Below are positions 12,431 through 24,096 of a stretch of DNA of 64,000 nt, piece by piece (positions within the stretch are counted from its first letter, which is position 1; every line of letters begins with the position of its first letter). Both the position numbers and the translations under genes were made by a program. Origin of the DNA: Notolepis coatsorum (Eukaryota; Chordata; Actinopteri; Aulopiformes; Paralepididae); NCBI GenBank assembly GCA_963971535.1, contig OZ020585.1:25814304-25878303 (forward strand), written 5' to 3'. Under the pieces are notes generated by a model that saw only the letters and a list, made by a program, of their open reading frames with translations, did not search any database and was not told the origin of the DNA.

Positions 12431-14638
12431 CTTGACTTGGAGCGGAGGTTCCTGTTCCTGTAGTGTCTCACAGGGGGCAAACTCCATGATTGGGATTGAT
12501 TGATCCCAAGAGTTACAGCATCTGTAAATCATATGGAATGTATTTCTACCTGTAGTTAATATTCCTAAAGTCCACTGTATGGCAGACTAGTCCTGCCTGA
12601 AGCCTAATATTCCTCTTGGGCTGACAGGTAGAAGATTAGTTTCCAATGCAGGCGTACAGGGGTCATATACAGGTGGGTTTTAGTGGTGCCTTGATGCAGA
12701 TGAGTTATCAGAGGGAGGTCAAAAGGGGAGTGGGGGGGGGTATATCTGCCTAGATGTATAGTTTCCTTCGTGGGGAACCAGCATTCAGATCCAGGTGGGT
12801 TTCACATACGTTTTCTGTCTTGAATGAACGAGAGCTGCGCGTTCAAGTGCGTTTTCCAACCCACTTGACTCCGGTGTCCAAAACGCGGTTGATCGATGGT
12901 CACCTTCCAACGGCAAGCACAAAGAATAACGTTGGCTCAGAGAAGAACAGTGCGTTTTCTGGATCAAACACATGTCAGGGATCTGCTCACTATTTTACTT
13001 CCCTCAAAGCAGATGAAGTTTTTTGAAAAATAAACCTTCCTCTGTTCAAGTGTAATGAGACGCAGCTGAGACTCCCTGCAGTCCGACGGTGCATCTGCTC
13101 AAGGCATTTGTTTTTCTCATTGTTCATCGTAATGACAATGGTTTCAAGACCCCTCCTAGCCGAAGTGAAGCCCTGTGAGGAGATCACAGAGAGTTTGCGT
13201 CCCCTCCTGCAACAAACAACATCCTGCTCTGCATTAATAACGCGGAGCACGCTCGGGAGCTGTGGTGGAGCTCGTGGAGGTAATTGCCAGAGAGCACAAT
13301 GTGACATTGTGAACATAAGCCTGAGTTGCGGCTAAAGTGTTGTTGTTGTTGTCTTCTTCGTCTTTGGTATGAAACTCATCGCTGATTGTTTATGATGAAA
13401 GGAATCCATTGTGGCTTCATGTATAATGTATTTATTTAGTGAAGATCATCTTGCTCTCTTCTTTCCCTGTCTTTTTTATGGCCTGAGGTTTTGTGATTTT
13501 AGGAAATTTGCCGGTGAGTGGTAGAAAAAACAAAAGCATCCAGAACGCATTTACTAGTACAAAGCAAATCTCTCTCTCGCTCTCTCTCTCACAAGCTGAG
13601 GTTTTTGCATGTTTGCCTGTTGTGAAATCTCCCGTTGATTGGCCTATGAGAAAACAAACACACCGAGCATCTCTCCCTCTCGGACAAACACGGAAACACC
13701 CACGATGTCCCGTCGAAAAGCAAACAACCGGAGTGCACGTTAAAGACGCAAAGCCAGTTGAAACAATACGAAGCAGGTGTCTCAGTGTGCTGCCTTGTTG
13801 GGTGTGTAGTGAGGCGTTGAGGCGCTGTTGACATCAGTCCGTCTGGATAAGGCATCACCCAATCAAAACACGCAATGAGTGACAGGTCGAGATAGCTCCT
13901 CAGAGCCCACCCACCGTGATCAAGTAGACCCAGCGTTTCCTCCCATCGCGTCACCCCCTATAACTGGCGAACTGACGACAGGAGAGCTGCAGTGGGATTT
14001 AGGGTCATCACAGATGACGACGACCTGTGAGATTGGCGCCGGTCGCGATGGAACTCTGACACGTTCTTTCCTGTGATGTGTCAACCGCTAGAGCCACATG
14101 GATGCGCGAGGATGACCCGAAAGCCCACTGCTCCAGTGGGTCGACTGTGGGTGTTGTGAGATATTTACTCAAATAATCCATCACGTCGGGCCTCCACCCA
14201 AATTGACTCGTATATCTGACTATGTTCAATATCCAAATTGTCATGGTTATCAATAATATCCAATAGTGAAAGGTAGAAACATCTTTCAACAGTTTTATTC
14301 CAAGTGAATCAGCATAAGTTACAGACAGGTATACAATACGTTGCAAAGAGAAATTGGACATTGCAACCGGCAGACATTCTAGGTTCTGCCAAGAGCAGGA
14401 AGTAACATGTGACTTATATTTCATCCATAAACCAATGGAAATGCATCTTCAGAAATAGGATCAGAAGGCAAGACTGACACAAGACCAAATAGAGAACAGG
14501 TATTGGTCGCTAGTTAGGGTTGAGCTCAAAATTATTAGAACACAGACTCTCTGGTGCCGTTGTATCGGTCCACAGGAATGTTTTAACACAGTAGATAAGT
14601 ACATTGTAGACACTGTTTAAGTAATTTACAATAGATAG
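12431..14638. other. no recognised gene
   Basis: About 2.2 kb with several open frames of 60-140 codons on both strands (for example 13493-13831 plus, 13589-13954 minus, 14008-14424 minus). None shows a domain, signal or codon pattern that I recognise. Short CT runs occur at 13570-13590. This is the longest stretch without a repeat signature and is therefore the place to look for divergent host exons, but I cannot support one. Confidence 0.45.
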
Positions 14639-15478
<840 letters not shown>

Positions 15479-15480
15479 AA

Positions 15481-15692
15481 TGGTGCATTTATAGAGCTTT
15501 TATGCAAAGCGTTTTACAATTTTGTTCCTCACATTCACCCATTCACTCACACATTAGCACAGCGACGGCAGAGGCAACCATGCAAGGTGCCAACCTGCTC
15601 ATCTGGAGCAATTAGGGGTCAAGAGTCTTACAGGTATTGAACCGGGAACCTTCCGATTACCAGAAGACCTCCTGAGGCACTGTTGCCCCCTC
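15481..15692 (-). mobile_element. tRNA-derived SINE
   Basis: On the minus strand: a cctcaggaggtcttctggta head, ggttcaatacctg as a degenerate B box, caattagg-type middle, gttgcctctgccgtcgctgt, then gtgaatgtgag and aaaagctctataaatgcacc at the 3' end. This order matches a common fish SINE and the fragment at 12255-12430. The target duplication was not resolved. Confidence 0.7.
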
Positions 15693-16080
15693 CCTCCTAT
15701 AACAAGCAAGCAATGTTCCTGTTGGCTTGAAGTTACACTGTGCCTGTCGATTTGAGGAAGAAATTATCCAGGACAAACTGGTTACAGACCTGTTTGCATG
15801 GACTTATAGTGCCTTTAGGAAAAGCCTCCAGAAGTAATTTAAGTATTTAGGCACATGAGAATAAATGCAAACTAAACCCAGGCCTTTTATAAATTGTTAG
15901 GTTGTTCTTTTTTTTACACAAACGGCCTTAAGTAGGCATGTTTCTTCAGAAGTCGGAAACCTCCCGCTGAGCTAACCCACGCCCTCCAGCTGCAGATTCC
16001 TGTAAACAAGGGAGAAGATTCTGCAATGGTGGGCATTCATAGAGCTGCCGAGATGTCATCCAGGTTTTCTGAGGAGTCCA
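15693..16080. other. no recognised feature
   Basis: Unrecognised sequence; no open frame of note. Confidence 0.45.
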
Positions 16081-16299
16081 CAATGTAATGCACACAGAGC
16101 GTTCCTCTTCTGTTGTCACGGGTAGCCCGCTGTAATGTAACGCACACAGAGCGTTCCTCTTCTGTTGTCACGGGTAGCCTGCTGTAATGTAACGCACACA
16201 GAGCGTTCCTCTTCTGTTGTCATCACGGGTAGCCTGCTGTAATGTAACGCACACAGAGCGTTCCTCTTCTGTTGTCATCACGGGTAGCCTGCTGTAATT
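16081..16299. repeat. minisatellite, 52/55-bp unit
   Basis: Four tandem copies of a unit containing gcacacagagcgttcctctt + ctgttgtca..cgggtagcc. The last two units differ from the first two by a 3-bp tca insertion, giving 52- and 55-bp versions. Confidence 0.93.
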
Positions 16300-16400
16300 C
16301 AAGATTCAAGATTGTTTATTGTCATGTACACACAGTTAAACAGACAGTTTGCCGTACAATGGAAATCTTACTTTGCTAGCCCGCCCTTCAGACAAAATCA
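16300..16400 (-). repeat. LINE/SINE 3'-tail fragment
   Basis: The phrase caagattcaagattgtttat + tgtcatgtacac is, in reverse, a retroposon end (..gacaataaacaatcttgaatcttgaa). The same heptamer repeat closes copy C at the window end. Confidence 0.7.
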
Positions 16401-16794
16401 CACAATACTTGAGTCATTCCACCAATCCGGTCTGATTTTAGTCCCTCTGATGTTTTTAAGTGTCTTTTATCTAATCAGTTACCAAAATGTGCTTTGAAAT
16501 GCTATTTATTTCAGTTGCAATGTCCTCTTTAATAAAGTGTAAAAACATTGCATGAATGTAATTTTTTGTCTTATGCATTTTGTTGTTATTTCAGTTGACA
16601 CCATGTATTTTGACATGTCCCTCGTGGCATTTCATGAAAATGTATTTGGGATATGACCAAGAAAATTTGTAAAAAGTCCATACTTTTTTCCATGAACATA
16701 CACATCCATCTGTGCTGTTAATGCTGGTAATGATTTATTTCAAAATAAATGAATAATTATTCATTAAAATAACATTATTCAGTGTGTCCCTCAG
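16401..16794. other. no recognised feature
   Basis: AT-rich, unrecognised. Confidence 0.45.
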
Positions 16795-17560
16795 TAACCC
16801 TCAACCCCGTTACACAAGTATTGAAATTGACCCAGTTTTAGCGTTTTTATCAAACATTTTGTCTGCCCAACACAATCACCACACGCACGTGGATATTTTA
16901 ATCAATGGTTCATAACGTGCGTGTGTAATCGAAATGATCTCGTCACAACAGGTGCAGGGCACCAGGGGGCTCACCAGGGGGCGCTGAGAGTCACACACAG
17001 CTAGTGGCAGGCACTGCAGGCAGAGAGCCTTGCTACCATAGATATATGCTTGCTACTACTAGCCGAATGAAAATGTATCTGTTTCACCTAACACTATTGC
17101 TCCGTGATTATAGCCATCCATCTCTAAAGCTAACCACTATTTGTAAAAGCCACAACCACGTTACCATATTTGTAATAATGTAAATCATTGTGTCGTTGTA
17201 CACATATTGTGTTTATAACGTTAGTAGCTAACATAGCTTAGCTTGGTAGCTATTGTGCTAACAACATATCCCGACATCCGGCTCGCTGGCCGGCATGAAC
17301 GGCCGACCCAAAATGGTTCTCTCCTCTCTGTACACCCCGTCCCCACGGGTACCCTGCCGGGGGGCCCATGGACGTGACAACGGCGGCAGCCGTAGGGTGC
17401 TCGAGCCCGTAAAGGCTAGTGGTACACGATAGCTATGAGCTAACTAACGTTACAGGCTCAAACACCCTACGGCCGCCGCTGTTGTCGCGTCCACAAGCTC
17501 CTCCGCAGGACACCCGCGAGGACGGGGGCACACAAAGAGGAGAGAACCACCCGCAGGGAC
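16795..17560. repeat. dispersed repeat with internal inverted repeat
   Basis: About 550 bp from 16795 aligns with 57001-57470 (shared phrases: acccagttttagcgttttta, cacgcacgtggatattttaa, gtttcacctaacactattgc, aaagccacaaccacgttacc). At its right end, arms 17313-17407 and 17455-17555 form an imperfect inverted repeat of about 95 bp around a 47-nt loop. In the best-paired 39-bp part all five differences are transitions. Family not recognised. Confidence 0.8.
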
Positions 17561-17924
17561 GGCGGAGCTGTAGTGGTCCCGACTGTAGCAGGGACGGCGG
17601 AGCTATAGGCTAACTGTGATGCACCGAGTGGGCCACCATTGATCTAGTACTATGACCCGGATGGGCAAGGCATACGTTTCCTGAAGTGACGTCACGGCCG
17701 TGCTAGCGTCTGATAAGCTTTTAGATTCGGCTCATTAATATGCACCTGTAGTGACGTCGGCATTTGATAAGCTTTTTTGATTCGCGCGTGCATGTTATTC
17801 GTGCGTGGACCTTTTTAACTCTTTCGAAGTGGCATTTCCGGTGTCAAATGGAAAAAAATAAATAATGAAATTATATACCAATGATGTAAACTACCCATAA
17901 TTGATCAGTAGGGTTTAACCTGGA
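17561..17924. other. no recognised feature
   Basis: Contains two partial repeats of a ataagctttt..gattcg phrase about 60 bp apart (17712 and 17766). Otherwise unrecognised. The LINE to the right stops abruptly here. Confidence 0.45.
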
Positions 17925-18494
17925 TGTTGGGCTTTAAATAAGATTTAAACCAAGCAAGTGCGTGACCCCGAATGCCAACATGATTCTCAAGCCGACCTAG
18001 AAGAATCGAATGATCGATAGTATCAAAGGCTGCACTCAGATCAAGCAATAAGAGCACAGAAGTTAGGTTTGAGTCAAGAGAGAACAGTAAGTCAATTGTG
18101 ACTTTGGTAACCGCCGTTTCGGTGGAGTGTAAGGCTCTAAAGCCAGATTGAAAAGATTCATTAAAATTATTGTTTGATAGATGGTCAGTAAGTTGCGTTG
18201 CGACAATCCGTTCTAATATTTTGGATAGGAACGGAAGATTGGAGATGGGTCTGTAATTTTTTAAGATTAGATGATCGAGGTTCGGTTGTTTAATGACGGC
18301 TGATTTAAAGGCCAGGGGCACCACGCCAGTAGACAAGGAGGTGTTGAAGATATTGAGTAGGGCAGGGCCTAGAGTTGGGAAGAGTTTTTTGATGAGAGTT
18401 GCTCGAAGAGGGTCAAACAGACAGGTTGAGGGTTTAGCCGCGCCAACCAATTTAGAGAGGGCACTAAGTGAGACGTTTTCAAGGCAGCATAGCG
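17925..18494 (-). pseudogene. L2/CR1-like LINE segment d: N-terminal reverse transcriptase
   Basis: On the minus strand this is the continuation of the LINE interrupted at 18495-19800. It encodes the segment before RT (ending [16 protein letters not shown]), then [20 protein letters not shown] and [13 protein letters not shown], then motif [15 protein letters not shown] (about 18010-18050) and ALAWFKSYL. The sequence then breaks off: motif B, the catalytic YADD and the 3' end are absent. Loss of the 3' half is unusual for a LINE, which normally loses its 5' end, and suggests a later deletion or recombination near 17925. Confidence 0.85.
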
Positions 18495-18639
18495 CAGTCC
18501 CGGCGCCATGGGCGGGCATTAGGGGGCCGGGCCCGCCCACTGAGTCAGCTGTGCCCACCCTGGTAAAAAAAAAAAAATTGTCAATCAAAGTCAACTATCC
18601 AAATCCTTAGTCGGGGACAGCCCTAGTGGGCACTGATGT

Positions 18640-18872
18640 CAACAACAACACTACTGAAGCTAGCACGGCACTCTGTGAGAATTCGTTTTCTACCCTCAAG
18701 AACGTCTTTACAGAACATCGCCTTAGTATGCTTCATCGACGCAACTAAGGCCAATTTAATTCAGTTGGCATTTGAGAAGGACTTAACAAAAAAGTTCAGG
18801 AATGAGTGGAGGGGCAGTGTTTTAAGAAGATTTCACTCTGTCCCCAAACGCCGCTTGCCGCTCTACTTATGA
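18640..18872 (+). pseudogene. hAT transposase C-terminal (dimerisation) region, decayed
   Basis: One frame reads CENSFSTLKNVFTEHRLSML, and after a frameshift another reads KANLIQLAFEKDLTKKFRNE..RRFHSVPKRRLPLY. Together they resemble the C-terminal part of hAT-family transposases, where a C-E-x-S-F-S motif precedes the dimerisation helix. At least one frameshift and several stops show it is dead. Orientation is plus, opposite to the host LINE. Confidence 0.75.
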
Positions 18873-19001
18873 TGGTGAGTAGCCTGTGGAGGAATTTTGT
18901 TTGCTTTTTTATGCACCTTATTTTTGTCAGTTCAGTTCAGTTTGTCAGTGAATTCATGAATTCAGAAGTGTTGAATAAATGGAGACTTTTCAAAGATATA
19001 G

Positions 19002-19620
19002 AATAGAAATGTATTATCCTGAGGGAAATTTGACACTGCAAATCACTCAACATTAAACATTTAGACAGAACAAGTCACAAATAAGAATAACAAAACAAAT
19101 GGCCTAAGAATAGATTAAAATGAAATAGAATAAAAATAGAATAAAAGATACATTAAATAAATACAGTAAAAATATACTGAAGTCTACAGTAGGTGTAATA
19201 ATGCACAGTGCTGTTTAAAAAGTAAGAGTCCAGGAAGATGGTAACTGTCACTCTGTGCTCAGTGATGCAGTGAGGCACAGTGATGCATTGTATAGTCTGA
19301 TGGCTGTCGGAATGAAGGACTTCCTGTGCCGTTCAGTGCTGCATTTAGGTAGTGTGAGCCTATAACATGCTCCTCCTGTCAGCCAAGTCTGTGTATAGTG
19401 GGTGGGAGGGGTTTTCCCTGATGGCCTGGAGCTTAGCAAGGTTCCTCCTCTCCGCCACCCTCGCTAGAGTCCAGCTCCACCCCAACCACGCTACTGGCCT
19501 TCTTGACCATCTTATCCAGCCTGTTTGTGTCCCCTGCTCTCAGTCCGCTGCCCCAGCAGGTCTGTTATATATATCCGTTCAGTCTGTTTTTGTATAAGTG
19601 AAAGTTCTTAAGATAGAGAG
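19002..19620 (-). pseudogene. LINE 3' fragment nested in the hAT derivative
   Basis: The minus-strand frame 19439-19248 contains RHRKSFIPTAIRLYN, matching the SF-P-AIRLLN end motif of fish LINE ORF2 proteins. The 3' end near 19005 reads aaatttccctcaggataata, like the ttccctcgggattaataaag tails of fish LINEs. Limits at the 5' side are approximate. Confidence 0.65.
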
Positions 19621-19808
19621 AAATTAGATTTTTCAATTGCCTCTCTGCTGTTTAGTTCAGCACCGTGGGCAGCGCCAAGCAAGCCACAGCGCCGCTGTCC
19701 CAGCTGAAACGTATAAAAGGGAACCTGTGTTGAAAAACCATTGTGCCCCCCCGAGAACATTTTATGCCCCCCCACTAATTTGTTTCTGCAGCCTGGTCTG
19801 GCATAGCG

Positions 19809-20230
19809 TATGGCTGGATTCAAAGTCAGGGGGAAAGCCCATCAGAGGTTGGGAGGGACTCTGATTGTTGAGTAAGCCAACAATTGTAACTCTTATGAGA
19901 TACATTTTCTTGGTAAAGAATTTAATGAATTTGTTAGCCGAGAACGCATGGTTTAGGGCACTTGATTGTTTCTGAGTAAGTTTTGCAACTGTGTCAAACA
20001 GAAACTTTTAGTTGTTTTTGTTTTCGTTAATGAGCCTGGAAAAATATGAGGTTTTGGCAAGTGAGAGTGCCTTTTTGTAGTTACGTAAACTATCATTCCA
20101 GGCAAGGCGGAATACTTAGAGTTTGGTCGAACGCCATTTATGTTCAAGTTTGCGACATGCCTTTTTAAAGGAGCGAGTTTCCTCCGTAAACCAGGGAGTT
20201 TTTGCGGAGCACGTTTAATTTTAGGCTTAA
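19809..20230 (-). pseudogene. L2/CR1-like LINE segment c: ORF2 linker
   Basis: The minus-strand translation across several frames shows the region between endonuclease and RT. The readable motifs (CRKLEHKWRST, FRLAWNDSLRNYKKAL, YFSRLINENK) fit the usual ORF2 linker of this LINE group. It joins segment b across the TTAA palindrome and segment d across the hAT derivative. Stops and frameshifts are present, so it is not functional. Confidence 0.8.
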
Positions 20231-21424
20231 AGGAAAACTCCAACATTTTGGGAAATTAGCTTATTTGCCATCTTCCCTGGAGTTAGACAAGAAGATACAT
20301 ACCCTTTTCTTCTCTGTGCGTGCATTAGGCTTAGGCAACAGCCGCTCCGTTAGCGTAGCTTAGCTTCATCACTGGAAGTAGGTCAGACTTGTACCCTGAC
20401 GTTCCCTACAGTGCCCTACAGTCACGAAATACACTCCAAATACAACTCCAAAACGTCCCTGTAAACATGTTGTGACCTGTGTATTTACCACGTGGAACCA
20501 CTCCTCTCGGGGCGCAGTCAGTGATTTCACGCAACGCAGTGATACTTACTAACGTTACGCCGTGTTTGTTTACATTCTCATTTCATTCAAAGGATCCGAA
20601 CCGATTGAAGTTTATGGATACCATGACTTTAAATCCTCCTACCTTGACGATTAAAAGCCTCCCCAATTTAGAAAACAGTATTCCCATGGCTGGTGTTGAT
20701 ATGCTGCACGTTACAACTAACCTAAAGTTAGTTTAGGTTCGTGTTAACGTTAGATAATGTACAAAATAAACGTATTTCCGCTGCTATATACGTCGCTCTT
20801 TTATTTTGGAACCCCCGACTGGAAGTTATTACCCTCGTTATCTGCTTGAGTGTCCGGTTGTTGGTTAGCTCCGTTAGCGTGCAGCATATCAACACCAGCC
20901 ATGGGAATACTGTTTTCTAAATTGGGGAGGCTTTTAATCGTCAAGGTAAGAGGATTTTAAGTCATGGTCCCATAAACTTCAATCGGTTCGGATCCTTTGA
21001 ATGAAATGAGAATGTAAACAAACACGGCGTAACGTTAGTAAGTATCACTGCGTTGCGTGAAATCACTGACTGCGCCCCGAGAGGAGTGGTTCGGCAAAAA
21101 ATTGTTCAGAGTATTTGCCTAGAAAACGAAATTGTCGAATTCAATTATTTTTTATTTCTCCACGTGGTAAATACACAGGTCACAACATGTTTACAGGAAC
21201 GTTTTGGAGTTGTATTTGGAGTGTATTTTGTGACTGTAGGGCACTGTAGGGAACATCAGGGTACAAGTCTGACCTACTTCCAGTGATGAAGCTAAGCTAC
21301 GCTAACGGAGCGGCTGTTCCCTAAGCCTAATGCACGCACAGAGAAGAAAAGGGTATGTATCTTCTTGTCTAACTCCAGGGAAGATGGCAAATAAGCTAAT
21401 TTCCCAAAATGTTGGAGTTTTCCT
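20231..21424. mobile_element. 1.2-kb TTAA-flanked palindromic element
   Basis: The element begins aggaaaactccaacattttg and ends with the reverse complement ..caaaatgttggagttttcct. TTAA flanks both sides (20227-20230, 21425-21428). Arms of about 482 bp (20231-20712) and 549 bp (20876-21424) pair almost perfectly around a 163-nt loop. The right arm keeps about 65-70 bp (from 21094) that the left lacks, and this block also occurs in the related half-element near 52216. It is inserted between LINE segments b and c. TTAA targets suggest a piggyBac- or Kolobok-type family; no transposase is present. Confidence 0.9.
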
Positions 21425-21428
21425 TTAA

Positions 21429-22119
21429 GGGGAGCGACAATGTTGAGCGTGCTACGAAGGGCGGCGTTAAGTTTGTCTGTAAAGAGATCAAGGGGGCCAG
21501 AGTAAGAGAGGAAGGGATAGAGGGTGTCTGGTAGGCAGTTAACTAGAATTGGGACAGTTGAGGCGTTAATACGACGGCTCATGTAGGATTCTACACTGTC
21601 TGGGCGAGAAACCATCAAATCAATTTGAAATTTGATGAAGTAGTGGTCTGAGAGAGCAGGAACATAGGGAGAAACGGTCAAATTTGACACAGTGAGACAG
21701 CGGGCTAGGACTAAGTCAAGGGTGTTCCCACCACTGTGAGTTGGTTGGTCAACGATTTGAATGAGACCGACAGAGTCAATGATGTCGGTAAAAGCCTTAT
21801 TTAGGGAATCTAGAGTTTTGTTGGAATGAATGTTAAAATCACCAACAATTAAAATGTTATCTGAGCGTGTAACAAGCTCAGAGATGAAAGTGGAAAACTC
21901 ATCTAGGAAGAGGGTGTAAGGGCCTGGGGGGGCAGTAAAGGACAGTCATTACAAAGGATGCAGTGGAAGTAGGAATCAGACCGCCACACTTTCTGTTGAG
22001 GGGAGAGGGACGCAACAGGAGCACCTCAAACGAGGAAAACTTACAGTTTGCGTCGGATGTAAAGTTGTGCTTAGAGTCGTAAATTAGAGCAACTCCGCCT
22101 CCTTTCTTGGAGGTGCGTG
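21429..22119 (-). pseudogene. L2/CR1-like LINE segment b: AP endonuclease
   Basis: The minus strand encodes most of an apurinic-type endonuclease domain. It has a GGGVALIYDSKHNF-type segment next to the gypsy insertion, VGDFNIHSN (GDFN at about 21832-21843), a GNTLDLVLA motif, and the terminal SDHYFIKF (about 21630-21651). The linker then begins (..LNIVAPLK) and is cut by the TTAA palindrome. A frameshift lies near 21940. The first part of the domain lies beyond the gypsy element in segment a. Confidence 0.88.
22116..22119. other. gypsy target-site duplication, left
   Basis: The 4-bp cgtg is repeated immediately after the 3' LTR at 32146-32149. Confidence 0.8.
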
Positions 22120-22240
22120 TGTGATGCCCACTAGAAGTGGTATCATGTTAATATCTTTAGATTATGTGTCAAAACAGTGTGAACATATGGGTACAGGATT
22201 ACCTCCATCAGAAACAAGTTAGAAGAGTCATTTATATGTA

Positions 22241-22531
22241 ATGGGAGACATTAACATAATCTGGTCAATAGGTGGCGGTATAGGACTGGTGTTTAGTAAC
22301 TTCGCCTTCCAGGGACCCGTTACTGTGTGCTTAGGAACGCACGAGGCAATCTCAGCCTCACAACCGGGAGGAGCCAGAGTCAATAACATCGTGTCTGCAC
22401 CTTTCCTTTGTCAAATGATTAACTACAACCTGTTTCATAGGTGGGTAATATACTACAAAACACACATAAAGGTTAACAAGGATACATGCAATGTCGAGGG
22501 TTCAAATGAAGTAACTATTGTCGATGTTTGA
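22241..22531 (+). CDS. small open frame inside the gypsy LTR
   Basis: A 96-codon ATG-started frame encodes a protein starting MGDINIIWSIGGGIGLVF with a hydrophobic N-terminal third. I recognise no domain. The same frame is open in the 3' LTR (30622-30912) with one Asn-to-Asp difference, but since the LTRs are nearly identical this is not independent evidence of selection. The frame also spans the first copy of the 83-bp duplication. It may be a chance frame or an LTR-encoded accessory protein. Confidence 0.2.
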   Translation: MGDINIIWSIGGGIGLVFSNFAFQGPVTVCLGTHEAISASQPGGARVNNIVSAPFLCQMINYNLFHRWVIYYKTHIKVNKDTCNVEGSNEVTIVDV

Positions 22532-22831
22532 GTCAAGTTTAAGAAGTTTAAGACGACAGGTAACGTGGTTGAGAAGCAGACCGTCTATTGATGGCGCCAC
22601 GTTTCGTTGGTACATTTAAATAGTGTTGGAACACAATTGTCCATTTAAGCACTAACGTGTCGAAGTTAAGTATCTCCAAGGGGATTATAAAGGTTTATGT
22701 TTTGAAATACATACTGTGTTGGGTTGAATTGCTGTGTAGTAAATGTGTATATTGTGTACAAGATGGTTAGAGGGAAAGTACTTTAGCTTACCCTACCAAG
22801 AAGGTAGCTAAACACCGGGGCTGTACCACAT

Positions 22832-22926
<95 letters not shown>
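22832..22926. repeat. (CT)n microsatellite in 5' LTR
   Basis: A pure CT run about 14 bp longer than its counterpart in the 3' LTR. Confidence 0.95.
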
Positions 22927-22928
<2 letters not shown>

Positions 22929-23784
22929 TGCGCCCTCAGTTAAATGTAAATATAAATCTATTCCCTTGAGTTATACCATGGTCACGGTTTAGCAAATTCC
23001 TAGTAGGGTTGAGAACGGCCCGATACAAATATATATATAAATGTACTTTCAGTGCACATTTGAGTTTCAATAGAACTTGAGACAGGAACACAACTATGGA
23101 TAACACTGAGGTGTGGAGGTATTTTGGTATACTAGAGAATTGTGGATATGACTGATGATAAGTGATTGATGATAAAGGTAACACTTATTGGTGATTTAAG
23201 GAATTGTTTGACAGACAATGAGAATGACAGTGTTAGTTAAAAGACATACTATGGTCCCTTCCAACATGCCTAGACATGTCTAGACAGAGGTTAACAGGAT
23301 AATGTTTCTCTTCTCACGTGCTTATATTTAAGACGCCAAATATGTATAAAGACATAAGTAATCACAATGTACAGTATATAATACTGGATAACTACATTTA
23401 AAAGGAAAATGCTATTGAAGTGAACCAGGGTATCCTAAAAGGGTAGAATGTGTGTTGCAATGATGAATATGCTTTTGAATTAATAACAAGTATGGGATTA
23501 TAATTGAATGTATTGAAGTAATGTAACTAAATGATACAATGATTATACAATGATGATACAATGATGATACAATGATGATACAATGATGATACAATGATGA
23601 TGATGATTGATTGATTATTCTATTGAATGAATAAATGTTGTTGAAATATACAACCGGGAGGAGCCAGAGTCAATAACATCGTGTCTGCACCTTTCCTTTG
23701 TCAAATGATTAACTACAACCTGTTTCATAGGTTAAACATATATCTGCTATCAGGTGCCATATCCTGGTACCTGTAACAGTTTAT

Positions 23785-23802
23785 TGGGGGCTCGTCCGGG
23801 AT
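23785..23802 (+). promoter_or_regulatory. gypsy primer binding site (tRNA-Pro type)
   Basis: TGGGGGCTCGTCCGGGAT begins 6 nt after the 5' LTR and is the 18-nt sequence complementary to the tRNA-Pro 3' end used by murine leukaemia-type retroviruses. It primes minus-strand DNA synthesis. Confidence 0.9.
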
Positions 23803-24096
23803 TTGCGCCACCTGCTGGATGGGAGCTGATCCAGAGATCTTGACACCTGGACCAACCGCGACCCGATGAACCAGGAACCAACGCCCGGTGTAAAGGTCGT
23901 CGAATGAGGGATTGATCTGCGCAGTATCGACAGCAGTGAAGTGCCTCATCTGATGCCAGATGACAACGAGACTACGTCCACTACTCTACCTGACGAGAAG
24001 GAAGACCGGTGTCGTGTAGAGGAGATCCACCCACCACGGAAAGTCGTCACAGTGATCCTGAACTGAGAGCCAAGTGCGAGGAATCGGGAAGCAGCC

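Larger units (their letters stand above)
18495..19800 (+). mobile_element. hAT transposon derivative inserted in the LINE
   Basis: Ends are cagtcccggcgcc at the left and ..gcagcctggtctg at the right (imperfect inverted repeats). The octamer gcatagcg is exactly duplicated at 18487-18494 and 19801-19808. The LINE reading continues on both sides. Inside are a decayed transposase C-terminus (18640-18872) and a minus-strand LINE fragment (19002-19620). It is a deletion derivative without a working transposase. Confidence 0.88.
22120..23778 (+). repeat. gypsy 5' LTR (1659 bp)
   Basis: TG..CA termini. It contains a 95-bp CT run (22832-22926), an ATACAATGATG short tandem array (about 23530-23600), a polyadenylation signal AATAAA at 23630-23635, and an internal 83-bp direct duplication (22360-22442 and 23650-23732). 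A 96-codon open frame (22241-22531) is shared with the 3' LTR. Confidence 0.95.

Noticed and set aside
13493..14424. Three 110-140-codon frames as possible host exons
   Set aside because: Overlapping on both strands, no recognisable domain, no coherent splice structure; could not be supported.
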